Positions 23,288 to 46,186 of a stretch of DNA of 64,000 nucleotides are shown one piece after another. Positions within the stretch are counted from its first letter, which is position 1. The number at the start of each line of letters is the position of its first letter. Where the stretch lies: contig OX328105.1 of the NCBI GenBank assembly GCA_946811185.2, positions 46,314,845-46,378,844 on the forward strand, read 5' to 3'. A model generated the notes under the pieces. The model saw only the letters and a list, made by a program, of their open reading frames with translations. It made no database searches and had not been told where the DNA came from. The position numbers and the translations under genes are program-made. The DNA comes from Hippopus hippopus (taxonomy: Eukaryota; Mollusca; Bivalvia; Cardiida; Cardiidae).

Positions 23288-23354
23288 GCAGTGGGTAAAA
23301 ATTTTAAGGGAATTCTCATTCTCTACTATTTTGTTTGGAATACAACTTATAACG

Positions 23355-23447
23355 GAGTAAATCGATGATCCATTTTCTGTGCAATGTGATCTTGATCTAC
23401 CCTGCCAGTAAAAGCAGGTAAATGTGCCATTGTTGCTATAGGGGTTA
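23355..23447 (-). mobile_element. family B fragment
   Basis: TGTGCAATGTGATCTTGATC, then CCTGCCAGTAAAAGC and right end TATAGGGGTTAA. Confidence 0.55.
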
Positions 23448-23789
23448 ATGTGACAGAAAACATGAAGTCAAAAAAAAAAAATCAATTGCAAAGAAAAATA
23501 AACAATTCCTGAGTGAAAAAAGTTTGCTTAGCATACAATGTAAAAGAACAATGAAACAGTACGTTTAATAATTTGTCAAAATATTTTTTGATTATCAGTT
23601 TATGTATCTTCTTTTTTTTTAAGTACCTTCTGCACTTCTACTGGACCCTGACAAAGACTATTTTCAGTTATGAATTTCAGTTCTTTTTCCCTATTCAATA
23701 GCAGCAAAACTGTTGGTTATTTTGAATGGATTGTTAACAGAGAAATTGATACATCTTTGCTGCATTTTCAGTGAAAACATGTATTATCA

Positions 23790-24285
23790 AATGAGCCATG
23801 CTGTCACAAATGGGTGTTTAATGCATCTCCATGATGCACAATACCAATCAAACCGTCTTGAGAAACAGGATCCCCATTATTTAACCCTTTACCACACGAT
23901 AAAATTTAAGACCTATCCAAATTGAAAGCATTTGCAGAGGACAATTTCATAGTGGCTCAAATGACGCAACTTTTCTTTGATAGGGTAGAAAACTTTGTGG
24001 GAAAAGGAGAAAATGCTGGTTACCTGCATTTTCTCCTTTTCCCACAATGTTTTCAAAAGGCCTCTTTTTCAGGGGCGTTAAAAGGCGTCATTGTGTGGTA
24101 AAGGGTTAATTATGGATCAAAAAGATCCATTTCATATGGGAACCAAATGAATCATGAGGTAGACTGGTCCTTTGTTATACAGAAAATTGACCATCAGCAA
24201 AAACTTCGCTTGGAATGCACAGGCTAACCTGCGTCTATACTTTTGTAAATGCATTAAGCCCTCTTTTCACAGGGCATGGCTCAAA
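23790..24285 (+). mobile_element. family C element split by a family A insertion
   Basis: Left part AATGAGCCATGCTGTCACAA to GATCCCCATTAT, right part TTATGGATC to TCACAGGGCATGGCTCAA. The break is exactly the TTAA-flanked family A copy at 23881-24109. Confidence 0.85.
23881..24109 (-). mobile_element. family A MITE nested in family C, complete
   Basis: 229 bp including TTAA at both edges: TTAA-CCCTTTACCACACGAT and GTGTGGTAAAGGG-TTAA. The hairpin is nearly perfect, so the copy is young. Confidence 0.93.
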
Positions 24286-24579
24286 TAAAATGTGAAAATT
24301 GTAGTAACTACATTTGACAACAATTTTAAAGATGACAAAAAAAAAAAAAACAACCACCAGAAAGAAAAACAAAATCATTAAAACAATCAAATATTTGGAA
24401 TGGGAAAAAATCACTGAGTAAGTCAGGTAAAATGCATAGAAATATAGAACATGATGCTTTTCCAAGTCTAAATCCTTTTTCTAATACATGCAAATAGCTT
24501 TAAAATCAACTTACTCAGTTTCGATCAATCCGTTATCATACAGACTAATTATAGACATAGCTCTGGTAAGCTCAAATCA

Positions 24580-24705
24580 CGAATAGAAATACTTCTATGA
24601 TAGTTTGAACGTGGAATACAGTTTAGGAAAAATGAGAAATTACTTGATTTATGCTTTTCCCATAATGTTATCAAGCCTACCTACACAAGGGCCTTAAAAA
24701 AATGA
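24580..24705 (-). mobile_element. family A remnant
   Basis: Only TGCTTTTCCCATAATGTTAT and a worn first arm are left. Confidence 0.35.
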
Positions 24706-25089
24706 AAAGAAAAACACATTTGTATAGTAATGAACTGAACAGGTAGGCATACCATATTAGTACACTCAACCAATATGTGTTTAATATGTTTGACTAAAAA
24801 CACACTTTCAATCAATTTTGTGATATTTCAATAGCAAATTTCTCACCGTGCTAGCAAAGGAATCACGATTTAATTGCAAATATTTTTCACTTTAGACTAT
24901 ATTTTGAGCTTATCTCAATATCTCAATGTTTCCATTATGCTCTTTGATGTAATATATGTATTGGATGATAATGAAAATATGACAGCAAATCCTCAATGAA
25001 TATATATCAATATTTTGCCATTATCTTTGAAAAGATGCAAAAATGCATGATTTAATTAATGATGCCTGTTTTGAAAAGCAAAGTTCAGT

Positions 25090-25315
25090 TCAACCTTTAC
25101 CAGATGACAAAATTTAAGAGTCATTCAATCTGAGTGCTTGCAGAAGACACATAAAATTAAGCTGAAACAATAGAATTTGACTCCAAAACATTAGAAAACA
25201 TTGTAGGAAAAGAAGAAAATGCTGGTTCCCAGCATTTTCTCCTTTTCCCACAAAGTTTTCTAAGGCATTCTTTGTCCGGGTCTCTAAAACTCAGGATTGT
25301 GTGGTAGAGAGTTGA
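25090..25315 (-). mobile_element. family A MITE, nearly full length
   Basis: CAACCTTTACCAGATGACAA, long arm, hairpin around GGTTCCCAGC, short arm, end GTGTGGTAGAGAGTTGA. Confidence 0.83.
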
Positions 25316-25350
25316 GTTGAAGCAACCTATATATGGCCTTTGAAACTTAT

Positions 25351-25577
25351 TTAACTGCATACAGAACAGTCCTAGGTGTTATGATCCTGACAGTAAGTAC
25401 TTTTGAAATAAAATGTGGGGAAAAGGAAAAATGCTGTTTACTAGCATTCTATCATTTTTCCTACTATGTTTTCTACCCTTTCAAAGACAAATCCCGTGAT
25501 TTAAGAACAATAATTCCTAATCTGCAATCAATTTCAATTTGGAGAAATCTAGTGCTTTGTTCTGTGTTCAAAAGTTC
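25351..25577 (+). mobile_element. family A MITE in opposite orientation to its neighbour
   Basis: TTAA-CTGCATACAGAACAGTC, hairpin with GCTGTTTACTAGCATTCT, long arm with TTTCAATTTGGA. With the copy ending at 25315 it forms a head-to-head pair. Confidence 0.7.
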
Positions 25578-25628
25578 ATGACCGTCTTGAGAAACAGCAT
25601 ACTATGCTGAGATATGAAGCTATATATA

Positions 25629-25890
25629 CACGAGCCATGCTCCATGAAAAGCAGGTTTAATGTATCTGCAAAAAGTATCAACCCAGGTCAGACTGCGCAG
25701 TCTGCAAAGGCTGACCCAGGTCGAAATTTTTTCAATTTTCTGCATGTCAAAAAACCAGTCTACCACATGATTCAGTATGCTGTCAGACATGATGGATTCT
25801 ATGGGCCCATAATTAGGGTATATGATAACTTGTTTGATATAATACATCACAGAGAAGCATTAAACCCCCTTTTTTCAGAGCATGGCTCAT
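25629..25890 (-). mobile_element. family C element, full length
   Basis: GAGCCATGCTCCATGAAAAG start, hairpin CCCAGGTCAGACTGCGCAGT with complement GGCTGACCCAGG, end TTTCAGAGCATGGCTCAT. Confidence 0.82.
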
Positions 25891-25989
25891 ATGAAAAAAA
25901 CCTATACATGATAAAGATTGTCAAAACAGTGTTTGTAGACAAAGACATATAATTCTTCATATGACCAGTTTGGAGCCATTATACAAAAA

Positions 25990-26919
25990 AAAAAAAAATG
26001 TGTTTGACATGAAAAAATATCTGAAACCTGTCTGTCTGATAAGATAATTTAATTTATAAATATATATATAATATATTGATTCTATACTTAACTAACTGTC
26101 GTTTGAAAAGCAATAAATCAATTTTATTTTGTCTCACCTTTCCCATGATCACTTAAAAAAGAAGTCTATTACTTTTCCTAACTTTTTAAAATACTTTCTG
26201 ACATAATCACTTTATATAATGTTTGAAATTCCTAGACAAGAAAACGAAACTCCCATTAACATAAATTTGCATTTCTACCCTTACCACAACCTTGCGTTTT
26301 TAGTTTTAAAAAATTTATGTCAAAATTCAGAATTTTTTGATAGACAACTAACCTAACACTGGAAATAAGAAAATGAAAATAAACCCCAACGATTGTTCAT
26401 AAAAATCTTTCAATGAATTACTGCATTAAATTGATGTCCCTCCCTGCAGGAGTTGGCTGAATTGGATAAACAACTGAAGGATACAGCAGAAGCCCCTACC
26501 TTTTGGTGAAACCCTTATGTGGAGATGTTTCACTGCACCTGTGATTTATCTTTCTATAAACACAGTAATATTGACAAAAGTGATTGTCTTTACATAAAAA
26601 TTCTTCAATAATTCCTTCTCCTATCAGCTGTTTTTTTTTCCCCCGACCAATAAAGAAAAAGCATTGTTTATTCAGTACTGAATATACAAAAAAAAAAAAA
26701 TTAATGGAAAAAAAAAGCCACAGAATCTGATGCACAAAAACTTGAAAAAAAATCACATTCTAGTTACCGGTATACACTTCAAAGATTTTTTTCCTCCATG
26801 ACCAGGACAATTCAAAACAGATCACAGAAAGCAGATGTGATTTAAAATGTATCAGTATTTATGGGTAAAATCAAGCCATTTCTTGGTGAAATTCTATGTT
26901 CAAACAGTATATAAGTCAA
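25990..26919. other. AT-rich intergenic DNA with simple-sequence runs
   Basis: A-runs near 25986, 26690 and 26740 and a (TA)n near 26055; no exon or named repeat. Confidence 0.45.
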
Positions 26920-27078
26920 TAAACTCTTTACTAAACAATCTCTTGTTTACATGACCCTGAAGAGGAAGACTTTTGAAAACAATGTGGGAAAAGGATAAAC
27001 TGCTGGTAATCAGCATCTTCTACTTTTCCCACAATGCTTTATACCCTATCAGAGACAAAACTTTTCATTGGAGTTAAA
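26920..27078 (+). mobile_element. family A MITE with a truncated long arm
   Basis: ACTCTTTACTAAACAATCTC, good hairpin (GTGGGAAAAGGATAAACTGC, GGTAATCAGC), ends early at GGAGTTAA. Confidence 0.75.
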
Positions 27079-27323
27079 TATAAATAACAATAACGATAAA
27101 CAATTCCTAAGAATACAAAAAATAAATGAAAAAAATCATGTTTCATAAGTATTAGGGGCTAAAACTACACGCAAAATACTGACTGCTATATTATTATCAT
27201 AATTCTTAGCACTAAACTGACATTTCAACTGCCTCTTAAGCACTATAAGCAATAAATTATGCACCAAATATTGGAAAAACTTAATAGAATGTGTATTTCT
27301 TCACTGAATACCTCTTTTGTTAC

Positions 27324-27532
27324 TTAATCCTTTATCCAATTACCTCATAGTTTACCATCGTATGACAATATACTTGCTAGCCATCATGGGAATATGCAGA
27401 AATTCTGGTTACCAATTCCCTGGTAACCATTATAGACATAATATCCCATCATTTCAGACACAATTCCTAAATCGTCTGCATATACTTTAAATATGGACCA
27501 GTCTTAAAACCTGTCATCCACTAAAGGGTTAA
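27324..27532 (+). mobile_element. family A MITE, old copy
   Basis: TTAA-TCCTTTATCCAATTAC and CATCCACTAAAGGG-TTAA mark the ends; the hairpin (GCAGAAATTCTGGTTACC) is badly worn. Confidence 0.65.
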
Positions 27533-27629
27533 TGGTCTGTTATGATGATAACAATAAATCTAATAGAGTATATCATTTGAAAAACAAGAGAACCCTGAAG
27601 ATCCAATGTCAAAGCTTCAGCTTTGACAA

Positions 27630-27837
27630 TTCAACTCTTTACCAAACAACAAAGTTTTAGACTTGCACAGTTTGAAAGTAGCTGAAAAAGTTAGAATTAA
27701 GTTTGTAAGGGTAGAAAACATTGTGAGAAAAGGACAAAATGCTGGTTACAAGCATTTTCTCCTTTTCCCAAAATGTTTTCAAAAGCCTTCTTCCCTAAGG
27801 GGCTGTTAAAACTTGGAATCATTTGGTAAAGAGATAA
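27630..27837 (-). mobile_element. family A MITE
   Basis: CAACTCTTTACCAAACAACA, worn long arm, strong hairpin (GTGAGAAAAGGACAAAATGC, GGTTACAAGC), end CATTTGGTAAAGAGATAA. Confidence 0.8.
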
Positions 27838-27929
27838 CACTGTCACTGCCAACATAATCAAGCCCATTTTTTTAACCATATCCAAAAGCAGTTCAAAATG
27901 AAAATCGAATCAGAATTTCACTTTAAAAA

Positions 27930-28033
27930 GCGGATGTGTAAATCAAAGATCAGACTCCACTAGTACAGTCCGATCTTGATTTACCCATCCTCCAAAGCTA
28001 TTCAAGCAAACATTGGCAGTGAAAGAGTTATTG
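27930..28033 (-). mobile_element. family B element
   Basis: GTAAATCAAAGATCAGACTC and CAGTCCGATCTTGATTTACC hairpin; end GGCAGTGAAAGAGTTA. Confidence 0.65.
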
Positions 28034-28114
28034 TAGCATATCTTTAATCTAATACCATACAGGTTCTTTAAGATCTACAAAAAACTAGAAGTGAACAATT
28101 ACACAAACTGAAAA

Positions 28115-28246
28115 TGTCTATTTTGAATGATATGCCAAACATTCTTAGGAAAAGAAAAAGTTGCTTTTGTCATATAGATACCCAATTTTACTAAAGCTAA
28201 TTACCTCAGAGGCATAAAAAGTCATAATTGTATAGTAAAGGGCTAA
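28115..28246 (-). mobile_element. family A remnant
   Basis: Short arm and end (ATAATTGTATAGTAAAGGGCTAA) visible; the hairpin is mostly gone. Confidence 0.45.
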
Positions 28247-28300
28247 AAGGTACCCTCTTTGTTCTGGTATGGAACCACATGACTAACAAATTACCTATAC

Positions 28301-28440
28301 TTAACCCATTACTCTACAGAATCTGCTACAACTAACTGACATCTTTTTAAACATTAAAAAAATGAGGGATTGCTTGTTATGAACAATTTCTCCTTTTTAC
28401 ACAATGTAATTTTTCCCCATTAAGAACATTTTCATCTCCT
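28301..28440 (+). mobile_element. family A remnant just past the MEIOC stop
   Basis: TTAA-CCCATTACTCTACAGAAT start and half-decayed hairpin (TGCTTGTTATGAACAATTTC). It may lie in the MEIOC 3' UTR or its polyadenylation region. Confidence 0.45.
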
Positions 28441-28508
28441 TCAGCTTATTATTCTTTGTAAGTTTTTAACTGGTCTAAATCTAGCCTGTAAAGTTATCGG
28501 TGAAACAA

Positions 28509-40665
<12,157 letters not shown>

Positions 40666-40722
40666 TTCCTCAACTCCTTTCTATTTGCTTTTTGTATTTG
40701 GTAATATAGTGATCTCGTTACA
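40666..40722 (-). other. MEIOC: probable 5' UTR part of MEIOC coding exon 1
   Basis: The stretch between a strong-looking acceptor (TTACTTGTTATTGCAG) and the ATG at 40665 is short and untranslated. If used, transcription starts farther upstream. Confidence 0.4.
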
Positions 40723-40748
40723 CTGCAATAACAAGTAAAAAAACAAGA

Positions 40749-41985
40749 GGGCCATGATGGCCCTGAAGTCGCTCACCTCAGTTTTTTGACCAAACATGAC
40801 CCATTTTCAATCTCTTTTGAGATATTATGACAAACATTCTACCAAGATTTTCATGAGTATTTGACTGAAAAAGGTTTTTTGAAGATTTGACTCAGTGACC
40901 TAGTTATTAACCCGAAATGATCCACTTGCAAACTGGTCCAAGAAATTATCAAGACAAACATTCTGACCAAGTTTCAGGAGTATAGGATTGAAAATGTGGC
41001 CTCTAGAGTGTACATGTATACAAGGTTTTTCTAAGATTTGACCTAGTGACCTAGATTTTGACCCACCATGACCCATTTTCAAAGTCATCCAAGATATAAT
41101 CAAAACAAATATTCTGACCAACTTTCAAGAGTTTTGCACTGAAAATGTGGCCTCTAGAGCCTACACAAGGTTTTTCTAAGATATAACCTAGTCACCTATT
41201 CTTCGACCTAATATGACCCATTTTTGAACTCGTCTTAGATATCATGAAGGCAAACATTCTGACCAACTTTCAAGAATTTTGGACAGAAAATGTGGCCTCT
41301 AGAGCATACACATGGTTTTTCTAAGATTTGACCTAGTGACCTAGTTATTGACCGCACATGACCCATTTTCGAACTTGTTCGAGATATCATCAAGACAAAC
41401 ATTCTGACCAATTTTCAGGAGTTTTGGACTGAAAATGTAGCCTCTAGAGTGTACACAAGGTTTTTCTAAGATTTGACCTAGTGACCTAGTTTTTGAACCG
41501 ACATGACCCATTTTCAAACTCGTGTGAGGTATCATCAAGACAAACATTCTGACCAACTTTCAAGAGTTTTGGACAAAAAATATGGCTTCTAGAGCATACA
41601 CAAGGTTTTACTAAGATTGACCTAGTGACCTAGTTTTTGACCGGACATGACCCATTTTCGAACTTGTTTGAGATATCATCAAGACAAACATTCACACCAA
41701 CTTTCAGGAGTTTTGGACTCAAAATGTAGCCTCTAGAGCGTACACAAGGATTTTCTAAGATTTGACCTAGTGACCTAGTTTTTGACCCGACATGACCCAT
41801 TTTTGAACTCATCCAAGATATGATCGCGACAAATGTTCTGACCAAGTTTCACGAGTATCGGACACAAAATGTGGCCTCTAGAGCGTACACATGGTAAAAG
41901 TTGACGATGGACGACGGACGACGCACGCCGGACACAACACGATCACAAAAGCTCACCTTGAGCACTTTGTGCTCAGGTGAGCTAA
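40749..41985 (+). mobile_element. Helitron-like element with internal tandem repeats
   Basis: Starts with the palindrome GGGCCATGATGGCCC and TCGCTCACCT. It then has about seven units of roughly 145 bp (each with GACCTAGTGACCTAG, ACATGACCCATTTT, CAAACATTCTGACCAA, GTGGCCTCTAGAG) and a GACGACGGACGACGC linker. It ends with hairpin GAGCACTTTGTGCTC, a short spacer and CTAA. A 3' hairpin plus CTRR fits non-autonomous Helitrons. Repeats of this look are common in bivalves. It lies upstream of MEIOC coding exon 1. Confidence 0.7.
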
Positions 41986-42267
41986 AAACTAAATAAAGAT
42001 TGATACTAATAACATGTGCAATTCATACATATTAATACTTGTATGACAGTCTTGGAATTACTATTGAAATTAGAATAGTTTGTGAATATGTTCGCAAATT
42101 TTACTTTGCTGTAACAAAAAGGGAATGTAAGTAGTAAAACTTTGTAGATATCATCAATGGTTTATTTCATATAACACTTTCTAGATGAAATCTGTATTTA
42201 GACTACTGCAAACAAAAAAAAAACAAATGACTGTAGATCTACCTGTTACTGACTGAAAGAGCAATAA

Positions 42268-42802
42268 CCTCTTTACAAGACAGCAGAATGATTATAGGCT
42301 TGTCCATATTGGATGCATTTGCAGAATACAAGTATTGATTGTATGGTGTTTATGGCCATTTTCAACATCATTTCAGTTATATCACAGCAGCCAGTGCACT
42401 TCTCCATGCTTTCCAGGAATTTCTTTTACTAGTGCTCTGTACAATTTTCTTTCAAAGCCACTAGCTGCTTTCCCACATAACCATTGCCAGACCAATGGCC
42501 AGCTGTGAGAGAGGGATGAATCCTGTCACAATGACCATCATAAATCCTCAGAAAGAAATCGGCAGGGTCCGGGATCAAACCACCAAACCCCTTTTCTCAA
42601 GTCAAGTACGCTACCGGTTGAGCTACCGGGGCTCAGCTTCACAAGTCAAGCATGCCTAATATGAAGAAATCTGTCTTTGAAAAGATAGAAAAAATATTGT
42701 TTGTAAAAGAAAAAATGCTGGTAACTAGTTTGTCCCACATTGCTTTTTAAAGTTTTCTTCCTTAGAGTCGATAAAACAAGGAATTATCTAGTAAAAGGTT
42801 AA
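42268..42802 (-). mobile_element. family A MITE split by a SINE
   Basis: Left part CTCTTTACAAGACAGCAGAA to GCATTTGCAGAATACAAG, right part from ATCTGTCTTTGAAAAG through a worn hairpin to CTAGTAAAAGG-TTAA. The gap is the SINE at 42335-42640. Confidence 0.72.
42335..42640 (-). mobile_element. tRNA-derived SINE, full length, nested in family A
   Basis: On the minus strand: head GGTAGCTCAACCGGTAGCG (A box) and GGTTTGATCCC (B box), body with CTGTGGGAAAGCAGC-like sequence, tail reading AAATGGCCATAAACACC. It is the same family as 55612-55930. Confidence 0.82.
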
Positions 42803-42857
42803 AATGGAGCAGTGGTGCTGTAACGAAATGTACATAGTAATGTGTAATCTCTAGTCT

Positions 42858-43076
42858 TTAACTTTCACCATACAATCCTGTGTTTTAATTACACTGAAGA
42901 AGAAGCCTTTAGAAAGCATTGTGGGAAAAGAACTTTAAAGGAGAAAATGCTGGTTACCAACATTCTTCCCTTTTCCAACAACGTATCAATTGTACCACTT
43001 CAAAAACAAATTCCAATTTTTTAAGCAACATTCAATATGGTATTTGAAAAAGCTTTGTCGTCTAGTAAAAATTTAA
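42858..43076 (+). mobile_element. family A MITE, left member of a tandem pair
   Basis: TTAA-CTTTCACCATACAATCC, hairpin with an insert (AACTTTAAA) in its first arm, GCTGGTTACCAACATTCTTC, long arm, end CTAGTAAAAAT-TTAA. Confidence 0.78.
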
Positions 43077-43293
43077 CTCTTTACCAAATGACAAAATTCT
43101 AAACTCGTCAAATTTGAAAGTGTTTGCAGACGACAAATGGATTTTTTCTCAAATGGTAAGATTTGTCTGTGATAGGATAGAAAACATTGTAGGTAAAACA
43201 GAAGATGCTACTTACCAGCATTTTCCACTATTCCCACAATGTTTTCAAAAGCCTAATTATTTTCCAAGTTGGTTAAAAGTCAAGACTGTTCCT
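43073..43293 (-). mobile_element. family A MITE, right member sharing one TTAA
   Basis: TTAA-CTCTTTACCAAATGAC, long arm with GTTTGCAGACGACAAATGG, hairpin around ACTTACCAGC, short arm. The TTAA at 43073-43076 serves both elements. Confidence 0.82.
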
Positions 43294-43639
43294 TGAAACC
43301 TACCTGCTACTTCCTGGCCACCAAATAATTTTTGTCATTTGAGAACAATGGATGGTTTTTAGCGTTAGTATTGCTGTAGTCACAACTTGTCACAATCGAG
43401 AGAGATTAGGATAAGTTGTAAGAACTTGTTTCTCAATCGATGTAAAATAAATATGTTTAAACTAAACTAAACTTAGTTACTAAAATTTGGTACAAGAAAG
43501 TCATTCAGGTGAGATTAGTATCATAAAAACTGTAATAACTTTGAAAAAAAAAGGTTGCACCTGATGACATGCAACATAATGGTTAGTCTGCCATGTTCTA
43601 TTTTTCTACTTTCACTTTGCACACACAAAAAATCACCAG

Positions 43640-44335
43640 AGGAGCTTCAGACAAGCAACGACACTTTAAATCTGAGATGAACACAAATAAATTCATTGAT
43701 CATGTCAATTTACCCGATTGTCTCGTTGATGAAAATACTAAATTAAAGTACACCATTTTTTACGATCTGAACGGTCTTGAACTTTCTTTCATCCCGTATC
43801 CATGTTTGTAAATAAACAAAAACATCCAAGGAGTGTGACAAACTGCGTCTCAAGAAAATGCGAGTCGTTTCGCTAATATTGTTGTAGACAAGAACGATAA
43901 TTTTGTGTATTTTCCAGAGAAAACGACTTTCCAGACGAAAACTTGACTGAAAACAATGGTCGCGATGACATTAAAATACAATGTTGATTACGTCACTCAT
44001 TCATTCATGCCTTCAAATCAAAACATAAACAAACAGTCGAGCAAACGACATATTCGGAAGGCGTAAACTTTTTCGCAACACAGATAATTCGTAATTTTAC
44101 CTGATATAAGTTACAATGAATGCAATTTTTCTTTTTCATGGCTTAAAAACAACTGTCGCCAACCTAGTCATCGGCAAATTGTCAAATTTACCGCCACCAT
44201 ACATAGAGAGCCGCCATCGACAGAACATTTTCTCGTATGCTAATCAGCTGTTCGAAAGTCTCGATTTCATAACGAGACTGCTACTAAGGGAAGCGACTCT
44301 CAAAATTTTACTGAATTCCTAATAGTGGTTATTTC
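43640..44335 (-). promoter_or_regulatory. CpG-richer segment, candidate MEIOC promoter and 5' exon
   Basis: Against very AT-rich, CpG-poor surroundings this stretch has frequent CG dinucleotides and few recognisable repeats. On the minus strand a donor-like TATATCAG|GTAAAATT occurs at 44101/44100, which could end an untranslated first exon splicing to 40722. No TATA box was identified. The link to MEIOC is positional inference. Confidence 0.3.
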
Positions 44336-44902
44336 CCTTGCAGTAATCAAAGTTTCTTCTCACTTGTATCCCCCCAATAATATTCTGAAGCTGTTTTATG
44401 ACAAGAACTGGCATATTCATGTTGTATCATTGTGAATCATAGTCATATTTACCACTCTGGCGCCTGCGGGCGCTACATCGTTACATTTAATTTTCTTTCT
44501 TCTCTGTCAACCTCGGAAGGTCTCTGCAAAACCTGTGCAGTGTGTCTGCAAAGCTGGTCTCTTCACTAAGATATTGACAGAAACCATGATGGATATTTCA
44601 TTCTTTTATTTTTATCTGTATATTTAACTTTTGCTAAACCTGTAAGTCAGGATGGCCATTAGTTATGGGAGTGGCCGCTATTATGTGACAAACAAAATAA
44701 GCATTTTTCCCATGCTCGGTTGCCATAGAGATGCCTGACAGACTCTCTAGTTGCCAATACTTGTAGCTAAGTGGCGCAGGTGGCCAGCAGTAGTACTGAC
44801 TCATAATTTCAATTTTGTAAGTTAAAGTTACCATGACGACAATATTTTTAATTTTCAGGCCTGATTCTATGTATGGCCTCCTTTCCCATTCATTACCAGC
44901 AT

Positions 44903-45012
44903 TTAACCCTTGACCAAACAAACCTGGGTTCTAGAAATGAACGTGAGGATGAAGGCTTCTGAAAACAGCTTCGAACAAAGATAAAATTCTGGTAACCAGA
45001 TGGTTTGGGAAT
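44903..45012 (+). mobile_element. family A left end
   Basis: TTAA-CCCTTGACCAAACAAACC, short arm and first hairpin arm, broken after CTGGTAACCAGATGG. Confidence 0.6.
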
Positions 45013-45149
45013 ATTGCATTAGGACTGTGGGACAAGGGACGATTCATGCTCATGTATAGGCCTATAGGCGATCCTCCATGGGATAGAAAACGATACAGTT
45101 TTTCCTGAACCTTACATCGCCATTCTAGTGTATAGCAAGTATTTGAACT

Positions 45150-45409
45150 ATGCTCTGGCAAAAGGGGGCTTAATACATCTCCGTGAAACATGATACCAAG
45201 CAAGCCATTACATAATAATGGATCCATAATAGCCACTTTCTTTTAACAACCTACTTGTTCATGAGGTAGACTGGTCCTTCAATATACAGAAAATTGACCA
45301 ATAGCGAAAAGTTTCGGCCCAGGTCAGCCTGCGCGAACTGCTCAGGCTGGCCTGGGTCTAAACTTTTCGCAGATGCAATAACCCCCCTTTTGCCAGAGCA
45401 TGGCTCATT
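45150..45409 (+). mobile_element. family C element, full length
   Basis: ATGCTCTGGCAAAAGGGGGC start, TAATGGATCCATAATAG, hairpin GGCCCAGGTCAGCCTGCGCG with GCTCAGGCTGGCCTGGGTC, end CCAGAGCATGGCTCAT. Confidence 0.85.
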
Positions 45410-45589
45410 TGCATTGACATAATACAATCATGTTTAATGACTCCATTTTGAGACTTTTCGGCATCCGGACATGCAAAGCAACGCATGAAAAGCAAAGCAA
45501 GATTTGTTTGTTTGGAACTTTTTACACCATTTCAAAGAGTATTTCATTCATAACACGGATGCCGATGCACCTATTCATAGGTCTCTGGA

Positions 45590-45910
45590 ACCACAACTAC
45601 CGACAATGCTATTATAAAGCCCTTGGCAGCTTTCCCGCATGAACAAGGTCGAAAGAATGGATAGAGATGGGAATAGAATTGATCTTGTCGCAATGGCTTT
45701 CAACAATACCCGGAAAAAAGATTGGTCGTGGCTTGAGGTCGAACTTGGAACCACATCTACCCAAAATGTTCTTTCAAAGCCACTGGCAGTATTCTCGCAT
45801 GAACAAGGTCAAAAGAATGGATAGAAATGGGAATAGAGTTAATCTTGTCGCAATGGCTTTCAACAATACCCGGGAAAAAAGAATGGTCGTGGTTTGGATT
45901 CGGACTCGCA
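45590..45910. repeat. two tandem 160 bp units derived from SINE body
   Basis: CGCATGAACAAGGTC recurs at 45637 and 45797, and CTTGTCGCAATGGCTTTCAA at 45686 and 45852. The unit resembles the SINE segment CCTGTCGCAATGACTATC near 55820. Confidence 0.7.
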
Positions 45911-45973
45911 ATCAAAGAAAAAAATGAAATCAACTTCGTAACATAGTATTTAATCAATATCACATGAAACATT

Positions 45974-46186
45974 TTAACTCTTTTAGCGCCTTTCACAACT
46001 ATAGTTGCCTTTGCGGCCATTGTAGATCAAGATCAGGCTGCACAAAACGTGCAGCCTGATCTTTGATCTACACTGTCCGCTTTGCTGAAACACTTTGAAC
46101 AAGAGCAACTATGACATTGTGATTATTTGGGTGTTATTTCTATACTGAAAATATATTTTGGCTTTATTCGGTGCTTTCAGGGTTAA
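45974..46186 (+). mobile_element. family B MITE, complete
   Basis: TTAA-CTCTTTTAGCGCCTTTCA start, perfect-looking hairpin GATCAAGATCAGGCTGCACA / TGCAGCCTGATCTTTGATC, end GGTGCTTTCAGGG-TTAA; 213 bp. Confidence 0.9.

Noticed and set aside
20567..24109. Regularly recurring hairpins resembling a CRISPR array or a run of terminators
   Set aside because: Spacing is irregular, units are 200 bp or more in both orientations, and the genome is eukaryotic; these are transposable elements.
40900..41845. Series of about 71-residue similar minus-strand frames
   Set aside because: They are the same frame of each 145 bp tandem unit of the Helitron-like element; no start, splice or domain evidence.
43593..44322. 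Two short plus-strand frames (72 and 68 codons)
   Set aside because: No recognisable motif; both fall in the CpG-richer candidate promoter, where long frames are easier by chance.
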